Below are positions 41,289 through 53,375 of a stretch of 64,000 bases of DNA, in pieces. This stretch comes from Gautieria morchelliformis (lineage: Eukaryota; Basidiomycota; Agaricomycetes; Gomphales; Gomphaceae). Location of the stretch: NCBI GenBank assembly GCA_015179125.1, contig WHVA01000013.1, forward strand, positions 434,001 through 498,000, given 5' to 3'. A program made the position numbers and the translations under genes. Position 1 is the first letter of the stretch; every line of letters begins with the position of its first letter. The notes beneath the pieces are model-generated. The model was not told where the DNA came from and did no database searches. It worked only from the letters and a program-made list of their open reading frames with translations.

Positions 41289-42850
41289 CACAGCCACCTT
41301 CGAGCTAATCATGAAACTTGGCGAAGAAGAAACCTTCATGTTAAACATGCACCCTTCCATCCCTGAGCCGAGTTCGCTTCGCGCTGTAGGCAACGCACCA
41401 GCCCCGACCACACTCCTCCACGAAAACCCTCTACCGAAGGACGAGTTAGAAATGTTCAGGGCTGTGGTACCAGAGGAGTACCACGACTTCTTCGATATCT
41501 TCTCGCATGCTAAAGCCAAAGACTTGCCCCCACATCACCCTTATGACCACACCATCGAAATCGAGAACGATGGCACACCACCTCACGGCCCCATATACCC
41601 ACTCTCGAACAGCGAATTAGAGGCTCCCTGCAAATATCTCGAAGACATGCTTGGCAAGGGATTTATCCGCTCCTCCCAATCACCCGGTGGCACCCCTGTT
41701 GTCTTCATGAAAAAGAAGGATGGCACACTGCGAATGTGTGTGGACTATCGAGGGCTGAATCGTATCATGCGAAAGAACAAGTACCCTATCCCACCGATTC
41801 CGAGTCTTATTGACCAACTCAAAAGTGCGAACGTCTATACCAAATTCGACCTTCGCGCCGGGTTTAATAATGTTCGGATCGCCTCTGGCCAAGAGTGGAA
41901 GACAGCCTTCCGAACTCGATATGGGTCCTTCAAATATCTCGTCATGCCGTTCGGATTAACGAATGCTCCGGCGACGTTCCAACACTTCATGAATGACATC
42001 TTCCAAGACATGGCTGACGTCTTCGTTGTAGTCTACCTCGACGACATCCTTATCTTCTCCAAAAACAGGGAAGACCACTTAGAGCATGTCCGAATGGTCC
42101 TCGCCCGTCTTCGGAAACACAACCTCTTCATAAAACCCGAGAAGTGCCTCTTCCATTCGAACTGGGTTGAGTTTCTCGGATTCATCATCTCTCCTGCTGG
42201 GGTCTCTATGGACATCGAAAAGACAGCTGCAATCACAAAGTGGCCTGTACCGACGAGCGTTCGCGAAGTCCAATCGTTCCTAGGCTTTGCAAACTTCTAC
42301 AGAAGATTCATCGTTTCGTTCTCAGACATTGTCCTGCCACGCACTCGCATGACCAGGAAGGATACTCCATTCGCCTGGGATGCGAAGCAACAGGAGGCTT
42401 TTGAAGCACTCAAGGCCGTGTTCTCACAGGCCCCAGTCCTCATCCACTTCGACCCGAGTAACCCAATCGTCATCGAGACGGACGCCTCCGACTATTCCAT
42501 CGCTGCCATCATCTCCCAGATCACCCCCTCCGATGGTGATATTCACCTGATCGCCTTCTATTTGCGGGGAATGGCACCTGCCGAAATGAACTATGAGATC
42601 TACGACAAGGAGCTGCTCGCCATCTTTTGTGCCTTCAAGCAATGGCGAAACTACCTCGAAGGAGCATCCCACGTCATCCTCGTCCTCTCTGACCACAAGA
42701 ACCTTGAGTACTTCGCGACCACAAAACAGCTGACCCGACGACAGGTCCGTTGGTCCGAACACCTGTCAGGGTTCAACTACATCATTCGCTACCGAGCTGG
42801 GCGACTTGGCACAAAGCCGGATGCGTTGACCCGTCGGGGAGACGTGTACC
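41289..42850 (+). pseudogene. Gypsy Pol: reverse transcriptase and RNase H
   Basis: A long uninterrupted frame. Landmarks: GFIRSSQSPGGTPVVFMKKK, LRMCVDYRGLN, KFDLRAGFNNVRI (catalytic Asp), MPFGLTNAPATFQHFMND, VVYLDDILIFS (YLDD catalytic pair), EFLGFIISPAG; then RNase H with IETDASDYSIAAI, EMNYEIYDKELLAI and VLSDHKNLEYF. All catalytic residues are intact. The frame slips by one in the A/G run AAAAGGGGGG near 42850, so it no longer continues into the integrase. Confidence 0.93.
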
Positions 42851-44079
42851 CAAAAGGGGGGATGGTGCTTACACATTGGCGAATCCCCACAACTTCCAGT
42901 CGATGTTTAAGACCGGGCAACTCATTTGCGCCATCATCCTTGACTCTGCATCACTGTTGACATCCATCCAACAGGGCCAGTTGACCGATCCCTTGTCCTC
43001 AACCCAGATTACTCGTCTTCAGTCTCAACCATTGGCAATCACCCCTTCGAATGTGAAGTCAGACCCCTGGTCACTTGGAGAGGATGGCAAAACGCTGTTA
43101 TACAAACAGTGAACGTATGTCCCCGATCATAATGATATTCGCTTGGACATCCTTCGCTCGCTGCATGATCATCAGTTAGCAGGCCACCCAGGGATCAGCA
43201 AAACGATGAAGAACATTCGGAGACAATACCATTGGCCAAACATGTCCACCTTCGTCACCAACTATATCGGCTCCTGTTCCAAGTGTCGCCACGCTAAATC
43301 CATTCATCACAAACCCTTCGGTCCGCTTCGCTTTCTACCCATCAGCCAACGACCTTGGGATTCGATCTCCATGGACTTCATCGAAGGGCTCCCACCATCG
43401 GATGGGCACGATATGATCCTTGTCATTGTCGACAGGCTAACGAAGATGGCCCTGTTCATTCCGACATTCTCAGACATCGATTCGGGAGACGTTGCCATGC
43501 TCTTCCTTTGACACGTATTCGCTAAGCATGGTAGCCCCAGCGACATCATCTCCGATCAAGGGAAGCACTTCACATCCTGATTCTGGACCTCTCTCTGCGA
43601 AATCCTCGGCATCAAAGGCAACCTTTCTACAGCCTACCACCCCAAACCGATGGACAGACCGAACGAGTAAACCAAATCCTCGAACAGTATCCCCGAGTTT
43701 ATATCAACTACCAGCAGGATGATTGGGTCGACCTCTTGCCTCTCGCCGAATTCGCTTACAACAACACAGCCCATTCGGCGACCCAGGTCACACCCTTCTT
43801 CGCCAACAAAGGTTTCCATCCAAAGCTTGAAGTATCGCTCACTTCGGTCGCTTCCGAGGACGCTTATCGCCAGTCGGCAGACCTCAAGGACCTTCACCAA
43901 TACCTTCGAGATGAAATCAAGAAATCAATTATCCAGTACACTTTGGCCACAACCAGTCGCCGCATTCCGATCCCTGAGTTTCAGGTCGGTGACAGAGTAT
44001 GGCTCGACTCACGAAATATTCGCACAAAATGAGCTTCGAAGAAACTCGACCACCGAAGACTTGGCCCATACCCTATCAC
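42851..44079 (+). pseudogene. Gypsy integrase, with several stops
   Basis: HHCC zinc domain (HDHQLAGHPGISK...CSKCRHAK), core Asp in SMDFIEGLPPS, Asp in DIISDQGKHF, and the Glu-bearing ERVNQIL-equivalent after a 1-nt deletion near 43650. In-frame TGA codons at 43110-43112, 43509-43511, 43578-43580 and 44030-44032; where the expected residue is Arg the change is CGA to TGA. Ends at the solo LTR at 44080. Confidence 0.88.
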
Positions 44080-44568
44080 TGTAAGGGCAACCCTGGCCGG
44101 TTGTGGAGATCACACTACCACACAACTGACAAGGGGAAATCCAAAGTATGTATAAATGAACAGAGTATACAAGAGAGGGGATTCTCACCTGACAAGGGGA
44201 AATCCAAAGAGAAAAGTCTAAGGACCCCCAATGTCAGCGAGCCCGTATTATACTACGCTGCGCAGCCAGGGACAACACTTGGCACCCGCCATCAACCCTG
44301 CATCTCCCTGACCACCCTGACCCTTGATCGACCCTTGATGCCACCTATTACGCGAGTCGCTTGATTTCCAACACTGTTCCGAGAGTGGAAGTCGGAAATT
44401 GGAGTGGAACTGGCGAGGCGAACAGAACTGGTGGAAGTTCTCCCAGAAGCGGAATCGTTTCTGAAAGCGGAGGCGGAGATGGAATCGGAACCGGAAGCGG
44501 AGTCGGAAATGGAGTCGGAACTGGGTGTGGTGTCGGAACTGGAAATGGAAAACAGGGTGTCCCTGACA
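44080..44568. mobile_element. Short solo LTR (489 bp) between integrase and chromodomain
   Basis: TGTAAGGGCAACCCTG...CAGGGTGTCCCTGACA, with matching inverted ends of about 16 bases, flanked by ATCAC (44075-44079) and ATCAT (44569-44573). Contains two copies of CTGACAAGGGGAAATCCAAAG (44123 and 44193) and a degenerate GGAANCGGAATCGGA array (44380-44550). Confidence 0.8.
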
Positions 44569-44919
44569 ATCATGGCTAAAATATCTTCTCATGCGTTTCG
44601 CTTAGGCTTACCACTGGACCTTCGCCAGATCCACCCTGTGTTTCATGTATCCCTTCTTGAACCCGCCACGACATCTACCATCCCAGGTCGATACGCAGAC
44701 CCCCCACCTCCTATCGAAATTGACTCCGCGGACGAGTACGAGATCACGAAGTTCCTCGATAGTCGCATTAGCCGGAAGCGATTGGAATACCTAGTGGAGT
44801 GGAAGGGATACGAACACACTCCCGACGCTATGTCTTGGGAACCCTCTTCGAATGTTACTAATTCTGCTCGCAGACTCGCTGAATTCCATGCGAAGTACCC
44901 CGAGAAACCCAAGGCTTAG
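44569..44919 (+). pseudogene. Gypsy integrase tail and chromodomain
   Basis: Resumes as AKISSHAFRLGLP and LRQIHPVFHVSLLEP (end of the integrase), then a chromodomain: YEITKFLDSRISRKRLEYL, VEWKGYEHTPDAMSWEP, aromatic cage-type residues Tyr/Trp/Tyr included. Stop at 44917-44919. Chromodomains steer chromovirus integration toward modified histones. Confidence 0.9.
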
Positions 44920-45978
44920 ACGTTTACCAAACCCCAAGAAAACGATACTCTGTTCACATTCTACCTATAGATTCAACACCCTTAATCAATCTCCTCTCAA
45001 TCCTCACCCAACTCCCTCCGACTCATTCGACGCCTGCAACCGACGCCTCTTCAGCCGCTCCGAGCTCCCCATCAACCTCTTCGCCCCCCCCTCGATGGCT
45101 AGTAAGGGTACTCGAGGGGTGCGCATCATACTTGGCCAACGTCCTGACCATACCCCCTGCTATCAGTGCCCTCTTACCTTCCCCATCAGGAGCAATGCAG
45201 ATGCGCAGTCGCCTCACCCTGACAGGCTCCGCAGCTTTCACCGACCCAGGCATACCCCCGGCCAACTGCGAATCAGAGTAGGGGACTTCGCTGAATGCAT
45301 CACCGAGTTAGCATGGTCGTCACAAGAATACAGGAGAAAACCATACCTTCCGGGTCCTCCCTAGTCACCTCCCTTCCTTCGCACCCCTTCAACGTCAGCG
45401 TAAAGATCGGAGCCGGAGTCGAGTCAATATCCGCTTCTGTGGGTACCGATTCCAATGTCGACGCCGAACTCTCCAACCACACCCTCATTTTTTGAATCTC
45501 CTTTTCCAGCTCGTCTACTTCCGACGGCCTTTCGAACGTTTGGTCGGCCACCTCCTCGGCCTGCAGCATCTTCCGAAGCTCCTCCTAGACCTCATCATTG
45601 AGCGAATGAAGACTAATAAAGAAAAAGGCCGGTACTCACTTGGACCCCTGCCGCATCAACCAACCACTGCTCCACATCCCCTCGTGACTCTCCCCGAAGC
45701 TCCGGCCTAACCCTCGACACAACCTGCGATCGACCGAGGAGAGCTGAGTACCCAGGTGTTGTCATAGGGGCAGTACTCTTGGCTGGGGTGCTTAGTTGGG
45801 CCCCATAACCCTGTTCTGTGCCGCATTTTTAAACAGAAAAAGAAGTCATGCACAGACCACGCAGCTACGCAGGGCCCAGGCTTCAGAGATCCCATCGGGG
45901 GACCCATTACGTCTTTAACGGTTCCGCCCCACCATAGGACGCAGCGTCGTTGGACTCCGAAGCTAGGAGGGGGGTACT
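44920..45978 (+). other. Gypsy 3' region and polypurine tract
   Basis: About 1 kb between the chromodomain stop and the 3' LTR with overlapping short frames on both strands (plus: SMASKGTRGVRIILGQ; minus: VDELEKEIQKMRVWLESS, coiled-coil-like). No domain recognised. The last bases hold the polypurine tract at 45966-45975. Confidence 0.5.
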
Positions 45979-46967
45979 GTCATGACCGGTTTATTTCTCC
46001 TACCACGCTACCTCTATGTTCCCCCTCATCACTCCCTAGCATCTTCGCCAGAGTTCCCCACACCCACCGACCACTCCCCCTCTACATCCACTCTACTTGT
46101 TGTTCGCCCCATTCTCCAAACCGCTATTCGCTGCTCGCGCATTTCGCCAGCAGGCACGCCATCAAATATGATCGATACCATTCACCCGGCATGATGGTTC
46201 ATCATTAACCCCATCATCTTCTTAATCCAACCCCATTGGGTGCTTAGTTTGTTCACAGGACGTCCCTTCCATAGGTTGTGTGGGATCAACCCAGTAAACG
46301 AAGAGTCCGTGCAGGGTAGCATGTATGCGGGTCCCAAGACATGGTCTTGTCCATAAGTGCCTTCGCCCCCTTTACTCTCCGTCGTTTCATGTTTGCATTC
46401 TCCCCTCACTCTATTGTATGTTTATTCCATCTACTTAGTATCATGACTGCAACCCCTATCCGGCCCTAACTCACGACGGCCTCTTTCCTATTCGCTAATA
46501 CCTTGCAAGCATTCGATATAAGTAGTTTACATTTGCATGTATATTCTCCAGTTCAATTATCATACGTCGTCCATCTTGTGCAAACTTGACCTCGCTGTGA
46601 TCATCGTCTTGAGCCTTCTCTTGGAGATTCCTATCTTCGACCAGCAGAGGACTTAGGCATCACTGGTGAGTTCACATACTTCATCTTCGTTACCTTAGCC
46701 TTCGAACCATTTTCTGTGCTGTTGGCGAAGGGATTGTTGCTACTTAGACAACCCTTCCGTGACACCTTGCACATTACATCATCAAGTGCCACGGGCTATT
46801 TCGCTAGGACTGTAGATAGGGCGAGCCCTGTTTGGGCAACCCTCTTACCTTGTGAACATTCATCGGTTCATCTATTCGCCGAACAGCATACTTATTCGCA
46901 CAAGTTATTCGGGCATTCGCTGTGTTCACTAATACACGATATTAACGCCTAAAAACCAATCTTGACA
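45979..46967 (+). repeat. Gypsy 3' LTR (989 bp)
   Basis: As the 5' LTR but lacking 30 bases between two GCGAAGGG direct repeats near 46725. Followed by AGCAC. Confidence 0.95.
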
Positions 46968-46972
46968 AGCAC

Positions 46973-49900
46973 CACCGCCACTCCTACCCTGCCTTCGATG
47001 CTCGATCCGTCCGAGTAAACCACTACGTCTGCGGATTCTGTCTCTATTTCTTCGATAGCTTGATCCTTGCTGCTAGCTATCCGAGTTCTGAACGATGGGG
47101 ACCATTTGGGACCATGGACAACGGTGTATATCTTTTCCATCCTTTGCGGTTGGATTCCAGAGGCGTGTAGGACTTCATGCAGGGGCGTTCGGTGCCTTCT
47201 GACGTATTTTTCGGCCGCTCTTCGGACTTTCATTGTGAGTGGGTGGGTGTCGGGTAGGCAGGCTAGTCGCGTCACCGCTCTGTGTATCACCTTTGCAACC
47301 AGCAGTGGGAACGGCAGCAGGTTAGCATGCGCGTTGAGTGTATCAGTGGCTGTTGTCCTCATAGCCCCTGTTATGGTGAGTGCCGCCTGTCATTGGACTC
47401 TCGCTAGCTTATTGATGTGTCCCTTGGTCCCCTTGGTATGTTCTGATTCTGGAATGAGGAAGATGTCAGCAGTGTAAAGCATGCAAGGGATTGCCACCGC
47501 CAGGTAATATTTCCACATGTGCTTAGCTGTAGTCCCTTTCGTCTGCTTTGTCAATCTCTTGTATTGATTGATGTACGCGTCGCCTTTCTTAAGGGCGTCG
47601 TGTACCTGTTGTCTGAACCGCAGCTCTTGGTCCATGATGATGCCGAGGAACTTGTGTGTTTCTGTGGGCTTGATGACATGTCAGCCTATTCTGATGGAGG
47701 GTCTCATTGCTGGTCTGTTTTTTCTGGGTTTTGTAGGGTCTTTTTCCCTTCGTCTGGTAAGTCCCATCAGGCCGAACTTCTCCACCGCGAACATGCAGTC
47801 ATGGTTGCGCACCCAGTCCAGCGTGCCCGCCGGTCTTGCCATGATGTCGGCCAGTTTGTCGAAAGCTTGTGCTAGCTCGGATCCTATTGCAGTGATGGTG
47901 GTGTCGTCGACGAATCCAATGCAGTCCTCGCCATTCTCGCGCTGTTCTATGAGGTCACTGTTGTATAATTGATAGGCTATAGCAGATAGAGGGCATCCTT
48001 GGTCCATCCCTCGGACTATCTGCCTCGGCTCCGTAGTGTAGTCGTCGAAGCTTAGGGTGGTGACTCGTCCCTCTACTTTTCTGCATATCCAGTCAGTGTA
48101 CTCAGCTGGTACTCCTCTCCGGCGCATGTTGTGGACTAGGCGGTCGAGTACTATGCTGGGGAAAGCTCCCTTGATGTCTAAGTATAGTACACCCAGCACT
48201 TTACCTCGACGCCACGCTTCCTTGGCCCCTCCTACTACGTAGTGGACGGCGTCGGTTGTTGCGCGTCCCGGTCTGCATCCGTAGTGATTATCTGGCAGTA
48301 GAAAGTGCTTCTCCGCCATTTTCACCAGGTATTCGGCGACGCAGGCCAAGAGGACTTTTCCCAGCGTATCAAGCAGTGCGATGGGTCGGTATGCCCCTGG
48401 TGCCGTGTAGTCGGTTTTTCCCGGCTTGCGCAGGACCCTCATGACAGAGTCCCTCCATTCAGCTGGATATACCTCGAGGGTGAATGTTGCTCTGAACAGG
48501 GGTCCTATATATGGGAGAAGCACATCAATAGTCTGTTTGATAACGACATTTGGAATACCGTTCGCCCCGGCGACTTTGAAGGGGTTTAATTTGTCAACCG
48601 CCCTTCGTATTTTCTCGTTGCTTATCGGTTGGAAGTCGAATGCCGGTTCAGGGTACGGGTGGTCCATTTGGGTGGCCTCACTGTTTGTGGTTATCTGTGG
48701 GAAGAACGTTTCAAATAGCATGTCTGCCTTCGCTTCATTCGTGTCTGCTACCCATGTCGAACTGTTCTGTCGGGTGCTTTGCAGCGTGGGGATCCTTGCG
48801 CTTCCACCGTCTGACGCCTCGGCTGATGCATATTTGTGAGCCGTCCAAATGGTCTTCTGGTCGATGCCGCCATCTAGAAAGTCGTTCCAATGGTCACGCT
48901 TCTATTTTTCGATGGCATTTGCATAGTTGTTCCTGGCTCGCTTGTACCTCTCGTGTGTGGCGTCCGCTGGGTCGCTGCGCCTAGCGTAGGCTTTCCTTCC
49001 TAGTTTCCTGGTCTCCGCTCTGATCTGTGTTAGCTCCATGGACCACCAGCGCTTCATGTACGGTGACGGTTTGCTGATAGGTACCACCTCTTTCGCCGTT
49101 TCTGCGATGGCGCTTGTCAGCGCCGCGAGGTGAGTGGTGAACTGGTTAGCGTCGGCTGGTACTGGGTTGCTGATGGCAGCTTGGACCCTCTGCTCGAGCT
49201 CCTTCCTGAAGACCTTCCAGTTGACTTGACGGAAGTTTGCTTTGGGCATGTATGTGTTGGTGTGTAGGGAGAGGTTGATGATGGTGTCGATTGGGAAGTG
49301 GTCGCTCTTCGCTGGTTGATCCTCTGGTTTAGTTCTGCAGCTGACCAGCACATCTAGTAATTTGGTGGACATGAAGACATTGTCCGTCCGGGTGAGGTTG
49401 CCCGTTGACATTGACTTGAGTGTGGGTACATTCTCCGGTAGGGCCATCTGTAAGTCGAGTTCGGAGATCGCACTTAGTAGTGTCTGTGCTGCGTCGAGAT
49501 TCGCTCGAGTGAAGAGATGAGAGTTTCGCTCCTTGTCCCATAATGGGTGGTGTCTATTGAAATCACCGACCCATACCGTGCCTATTATTTCCTCCCCCTG
49601 CTCTTGTCCGTTCCTTTCTCTTTCTCTCACGTGTCTCTGTATGTCTCGGATGCTGTTAGAGTGTGTACAGTCGCAGTATAGGTTGTATATAAGAACGTTA
49701 CCCATTGTTGTTTTCAGTTTTATTGCGGTGATGTCGGGCGTGCCAACATCCACTTCCTCCCAGACATTGGTGATTATCTTCTTGCTAATGAGGATCATGG
49801 ATCTTGTCGTTTCCCCTTTACCTCTGTAGTGCGTTCTTGGGTAAATTGAATACCAGTGCGGCGTGGTCCTAGCATTTCCGAGGAAGTCAATATGTGGTTC

Positions 49901-49999
49901 TTGTATCGCTAGTATGTCAAAATTCTTGGGTGTGCACTTAGCTAGAAGGTCCGAGACTGCCGTGAGCGATTTGTTGGTATTTTGTTGTCTGATCTTCAA
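46973..49999 (-). pseudogene. LINE-2 ORF2, main part: endonuclease and reverse transcriptase
   Basis: APE-type endonuclease at 49999-49150 (AIQEPH, VGDFNRHHPLWD, TDNVF, KSDHFPI), then reverse transcriptase (FKVAGANGIPN, AYRPIALLDTLGK, YLDIKGAFPS, MDQGCPLSA, FVDDTT) and the start of RNase H (VYSDGSSIEG), cut by the gypsy element. TAG at 48904-48902 and TGA at about 47683 and 47392 interrupt one otherwise continuous frame. The 5' limit of the frame is a TTG where a start Met would be expected. Such proteins nick the target and copy the RNA onto it. Confidence 0.9.
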
Positions 50000-50025
50000 G
50001 TGTTTCGTGTGGTATCAGTTGCTAT

Positions 50026-51405
50026 TCATTGGTGGTATGGGTTGTCGTGGTCTGCTCTCTGGTTGTGTGTGCTCTGGTCTCCGTTAATGTTGTAGTCGTC
50101 GAGTCTCGTTTGCCTGGCTGGCAGGCTTGTCCATCCTTGGTCGCTGTGGCCTAGCGGCGGGTTGCTGCCTTGTCGCGTATCTCGGTAGTTTTCTTTGTTT
50201 TCCCTGTTAGGTAGTCTTTCGTCAGCAAAGTACGGGTTTGTATTGTTTCTGACACCTGTTCTTGCGATCAATTCGCTTGCATCTGCCATTTCTCCTGTGC
50301 GTCCCTGTTGTTCCCATGTCCATGGGTCATCGCTAGGGAAATATTTGTATGTGTGCTCAGGGTCTGCTCTTTCTATCGCTGCGCATGCTGCCACGAAGCT
50401 CGGGCACGTTCTGTCCCAGGAGGCGTGCCCTGTCGCATTGCAGTTTACACACCTGAACCGGTCGGGATCGGTCTCCTCACAATCTGCTGTTCTGTGGTCT
50501 TTCGCGCACATGCCGCATTTGTTTGGCTCATTGCATTCTGCGGCCATGTGTCGGGCGTTGTGCCTTTGACATTTAAGACATCTTCGTGGTTCGTGTTTCA
50601 TTCTCCTGGCCCACCCTCTTTTGCCCGCAATTATGAGCCCCTCTCTGATGCTTGCGGCCTCGATTGTTGTGAACTTGGCGATTAAGTGGGCTGTTCTCTG
50701 ACCTTCTGTTCGGCGTTGGACCGGTTTTATCCATCGGGTGGATATCAGGGTATCGGGTGAGAGTCTTGAATCTCGCTCGATCTTCTTGATTTCTGCTAAC
50801 GCATCTGGTGAGTGGCTGATCGGGACATATTCAACTATGACCGATACTGCTCTGTCTTTGATTATAGCTGTTCTGCTAAACTTGTCCAGGAATGCCTTTT
50901 TATGGGCTTGTATCCACCTGGTCGCCGCTCGCATATGTGGTGGCCCCTGTGTCTCCACCCCTTTCCTCTCCCGTGCGCACTTGTCTGCTGTATGAGTCCT
51001 CCACTTGTTGGTGGGCTTCCTCCGCAGTGGCTTTGGCTACTTCCGTCGTGCTTTTGATCACTTCCAGCGTTTCATCCATTTTGCTGAAAGCCAGGTCTAG
51101 CTGTTTCTCGATATGTTGTAGGACGGGGCAACTGGCGTTTTTGTCGTTTCCTCCAGCATGAGAATAGAGACTGATCTAATTCCTTCCTGTAATGGTTTTC
51201 CTGACGTGCTGTGAGCTAGGGATAGCAGTATGTAACTTAGCTGCTCTAGTGACGCTGCGTCATCCTTCGCTATGAAGCCGTTCCAGTCAAGGAAGTGTCT
51301 GGCCTGATCTTTATTGCAGACGCTCACTCCAGGTTTGGCTAACAGGTCAGATCTGGTCCTGTTGCCCGCTTGGTGGCTGCTAGTCCGCGTTCTGGGCTGT
51401 GACAT
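50026..51405 (-). pseudogene. LINE-2 ORF1: nucleic-acid-binding protein with CCHC knuckles
   Basis: 51405-51097 encodes the N terminus (MSQPRTRTSSHQAGNRTRSD); a coiled-coil segment follows in another frame (HIEKQLDLAFSKMDETLEV); 50958-50026 encodes the C-terminal half with three Cys/His clusters (CLKCQRHNARHMAAEC, CGMCAKDHRTADC, CVNCNATGHASWDRTC). The two outer parts share a frame and the middle does not, so at least two indels have occurred. The protein ends next to ORF2. Confidence 0.85.
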
Positions 51406-51563
51406 AGTGGGTTGGGGGGGGGGTCTGCGCTTGGAGGCATGTGTTTTTTGTTTCGCTTCTTTTTGTGGAAGCGTGGATGCTGTCGCCGCGGTGCCGCTGC
51501 GATGCTTCCTGAGGATGTGGATTGTGTGTGTGTGGAGGAAAATGATTTTTCAAGGGCAAACTT

Positions 51564-51899
51564 GATCATAAAACATGAACATTACAGGTACAGCTGGAAT
51601 CCTTGACAGGTTGTGTCCACAGAACCCTCCCCTCCTTTCAGTCGATTCCAAGTTGATTATCGGCACAAAGGATCCTGGCCCCGCGTGCCATCAGACGCAT
51701 CAAGAATCTACAGCCGCAAAGTAACCTCAGAGTGGGAACAGACACAACAAAAGTCAGGGTCACTTTACGACTTTGTGATCTGTCACCTTCACAAAGTGCT
51801 ACAGTGGGTCCATGAATCTTTGAAGACCTTTTTCAGGAATGGCCCATCTTCATACGCTTGAGCGCCCAGGACGGTAGCCTTATGTTTGTTGGCAAAGAG
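51564..51899. other. Short unique spacer between LINE-2 and copia-2
   Basis: An 82-codon plus frame is open here (FQVDYRHKGSWPRVPSDAS) but has no recognisable domain. Confidence 0.3.
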
Positions 51900-52299
51900 T
51901 GTGGAACGAAGGAGTAAATAATAGACTGATATTCTACGATCTACTTGAGATCGTTCTGCCTTTATATACAAAATATGAAGTCCATTGTATTACTAATGTC
52001 TTCGAGCTGCTGTGCCGATGCAATGCCGGCGCACCAGCAACCCGGGGTCGAGAGCGATCTCGAACTTCTGGCTAAATGCGTGCCGGCTCTGCCTCGGCGG
52101 TGTCATCGTCCCGATTACTAACACTCCCCCTCAGCGAGAAGTCCCTTCGACAAAATCCTAATTTCCCTAATAAATACCTATGTTGGTGTAAATCCAATCC
52201 CTTTGTAAATATGTCCGCTATGTTCTCCTTTGTCGGTACGTACGTAAGTGATGCCTCGTGAGAGGCCACTTTCTCACGGATGAAGTGATATGCGACATT

Positions 52300-53370
52300 T
52301 GTTATGATAAACGCAATTATTCTCACTTCAAATCATTTATATATAAAAAGAAACTAATAAAGAAAGAAAGAAAAACAAAAGAAAAATCAAAAAGAAACAG
52401 AAATTATATTCATGACAGACGTCGGCACAGACGACGATCACACGAATTTATGATATGCTATATTACTCATAGATCAGGTAATATACAGGAGCTCAAGCGT
52501 CGACCACGTGCGGTCGATCAGGGACGGCGCGCCTATCGAGTGATGGCATCGGCCATGACGTCGACAGGCGCCAGGCCATAGGCACCGAGGGGTGCGGGCA
52601 CCAAACGCCGCAGAGAACAAAAGACTGCGCAGGGGTATAACGTGCTGTGGAGTGACCTGAGAAAGTCACCTGCAGTATACAGTATTCAATCAGCTGCCCC
52701 ACAGAAAGGGCACAGAGACAGTGGCCCCATCTCCAAGACCAGCATATATGCTGGGCAGGGTAGACTCAGATCTATTTTCTATTATAATACCATGACACGT
52801 CTGACTGATTACTATCTTAACATCATGTGGACAGGGGCTTTGTATACTAGGTACAGATCTCTATTCCAAGGCCCAGACAATCCTGATACCATCCCCATCA
52901 CCCCATGACTTTATGACTATAAATTAGTCATCCCTTAGTTACAAAGTAGTTTTTCGACCCATCCATCCAATATCTTGAACACTAGTAGTTACTATCAACA
53001 TAGTATAAATAACTAGTACACATGTATGAACGAAATCGTCCAGAATCGATTATTCTGCCCCCTGAAGTTGCTGTAGTCTTGTTTGATAGCTACAGAGCTC
53101 AAATCTTGATAGTTTATTCTAAATCTTCGTCGAGGGTCTACTATCACTGTTTACTCTATACTACCTTAAAAGCGAATGCTTTTGATTTGACTATCCCTTG
53201 GATCGACACCGTTCTTCTGTCGACGCGGTCACGTGACCCTCATTCATCAGTGTTGGACGCGCCTCAAAAGGCTTAGTCAGCACATAAACGAGGGGCGAAC
53301 ACAGTGGTTTCAATCACTGAGCAATAGAATTCTACTTGTTAAAGGCACTAATTGATACCTTAATCTAAAA
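52300..53370 (+). mobile_element. 1071-bp insertion in copia-2, probable solo LTR
   Basis: Splits the RNase H region of copia-2 with ACATT on both sides (52295-52299 and 53371-53375). The insert starts TGTTATGATAAACG and ends CTTAATCTAAAA. If the end is set three bases later (AACA) the TGTT...AACA ends are canonical but the duplication shrinks to 2 bp. A plus-strand TATAAATA at 53004-53011 supports an LTR. No coding capacity. Confidence 0.5.
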
Positions 53371-53375
53371 ACATT

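Larger units (their letters stand above)
36434..46967 (+). mobile_element. Ty3/gypsy chromovirus with three nested solo LTRs
   Basis: LTRs at 36434-37452 and 45979-46967 start TGTCATGACCGG and end CCAATCTTGACA. AGCAC is duplicated at 36429-36433 and 46968-46972. A polypurine tract (AGGAGGGGGG, 45966-45975) abuts the 3' LTR. Coding order is protease, reverse transcriptase, RNase H, integrase, chromodomain. Gag is almost wholly missing. The LTRs differ by a dozen or more substitutions and a 30-bp deletion, so it is older than the copia at 20810. Insertions at 38469, 40255 and 44080 and several stops inactivate it. Confidence 0.95.
35313..51551 (-). mobile_element. LINE-2: apparently full-length RNase H-bearing non-LTR element hosting a nested gypsy element
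   Basis: The 12-bp AAGGGCAAACTT flanks both ends (35301-35312 and 51552-51563). Removing the gypsy element (36434-46967 plus one AGCAC) leaves about 5.7 kb with ORF1 (zinc knuckles), ORF2 (endonuclease, reverse transcriptase, RNase H, C-terminal knuckle) and an A-rich AAAAT-repeat tail. The architecture fits Tad1/I-like elements. Stops and frameshifts in both ORFs show it is no longer autonomous. Confidence 0.93.
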
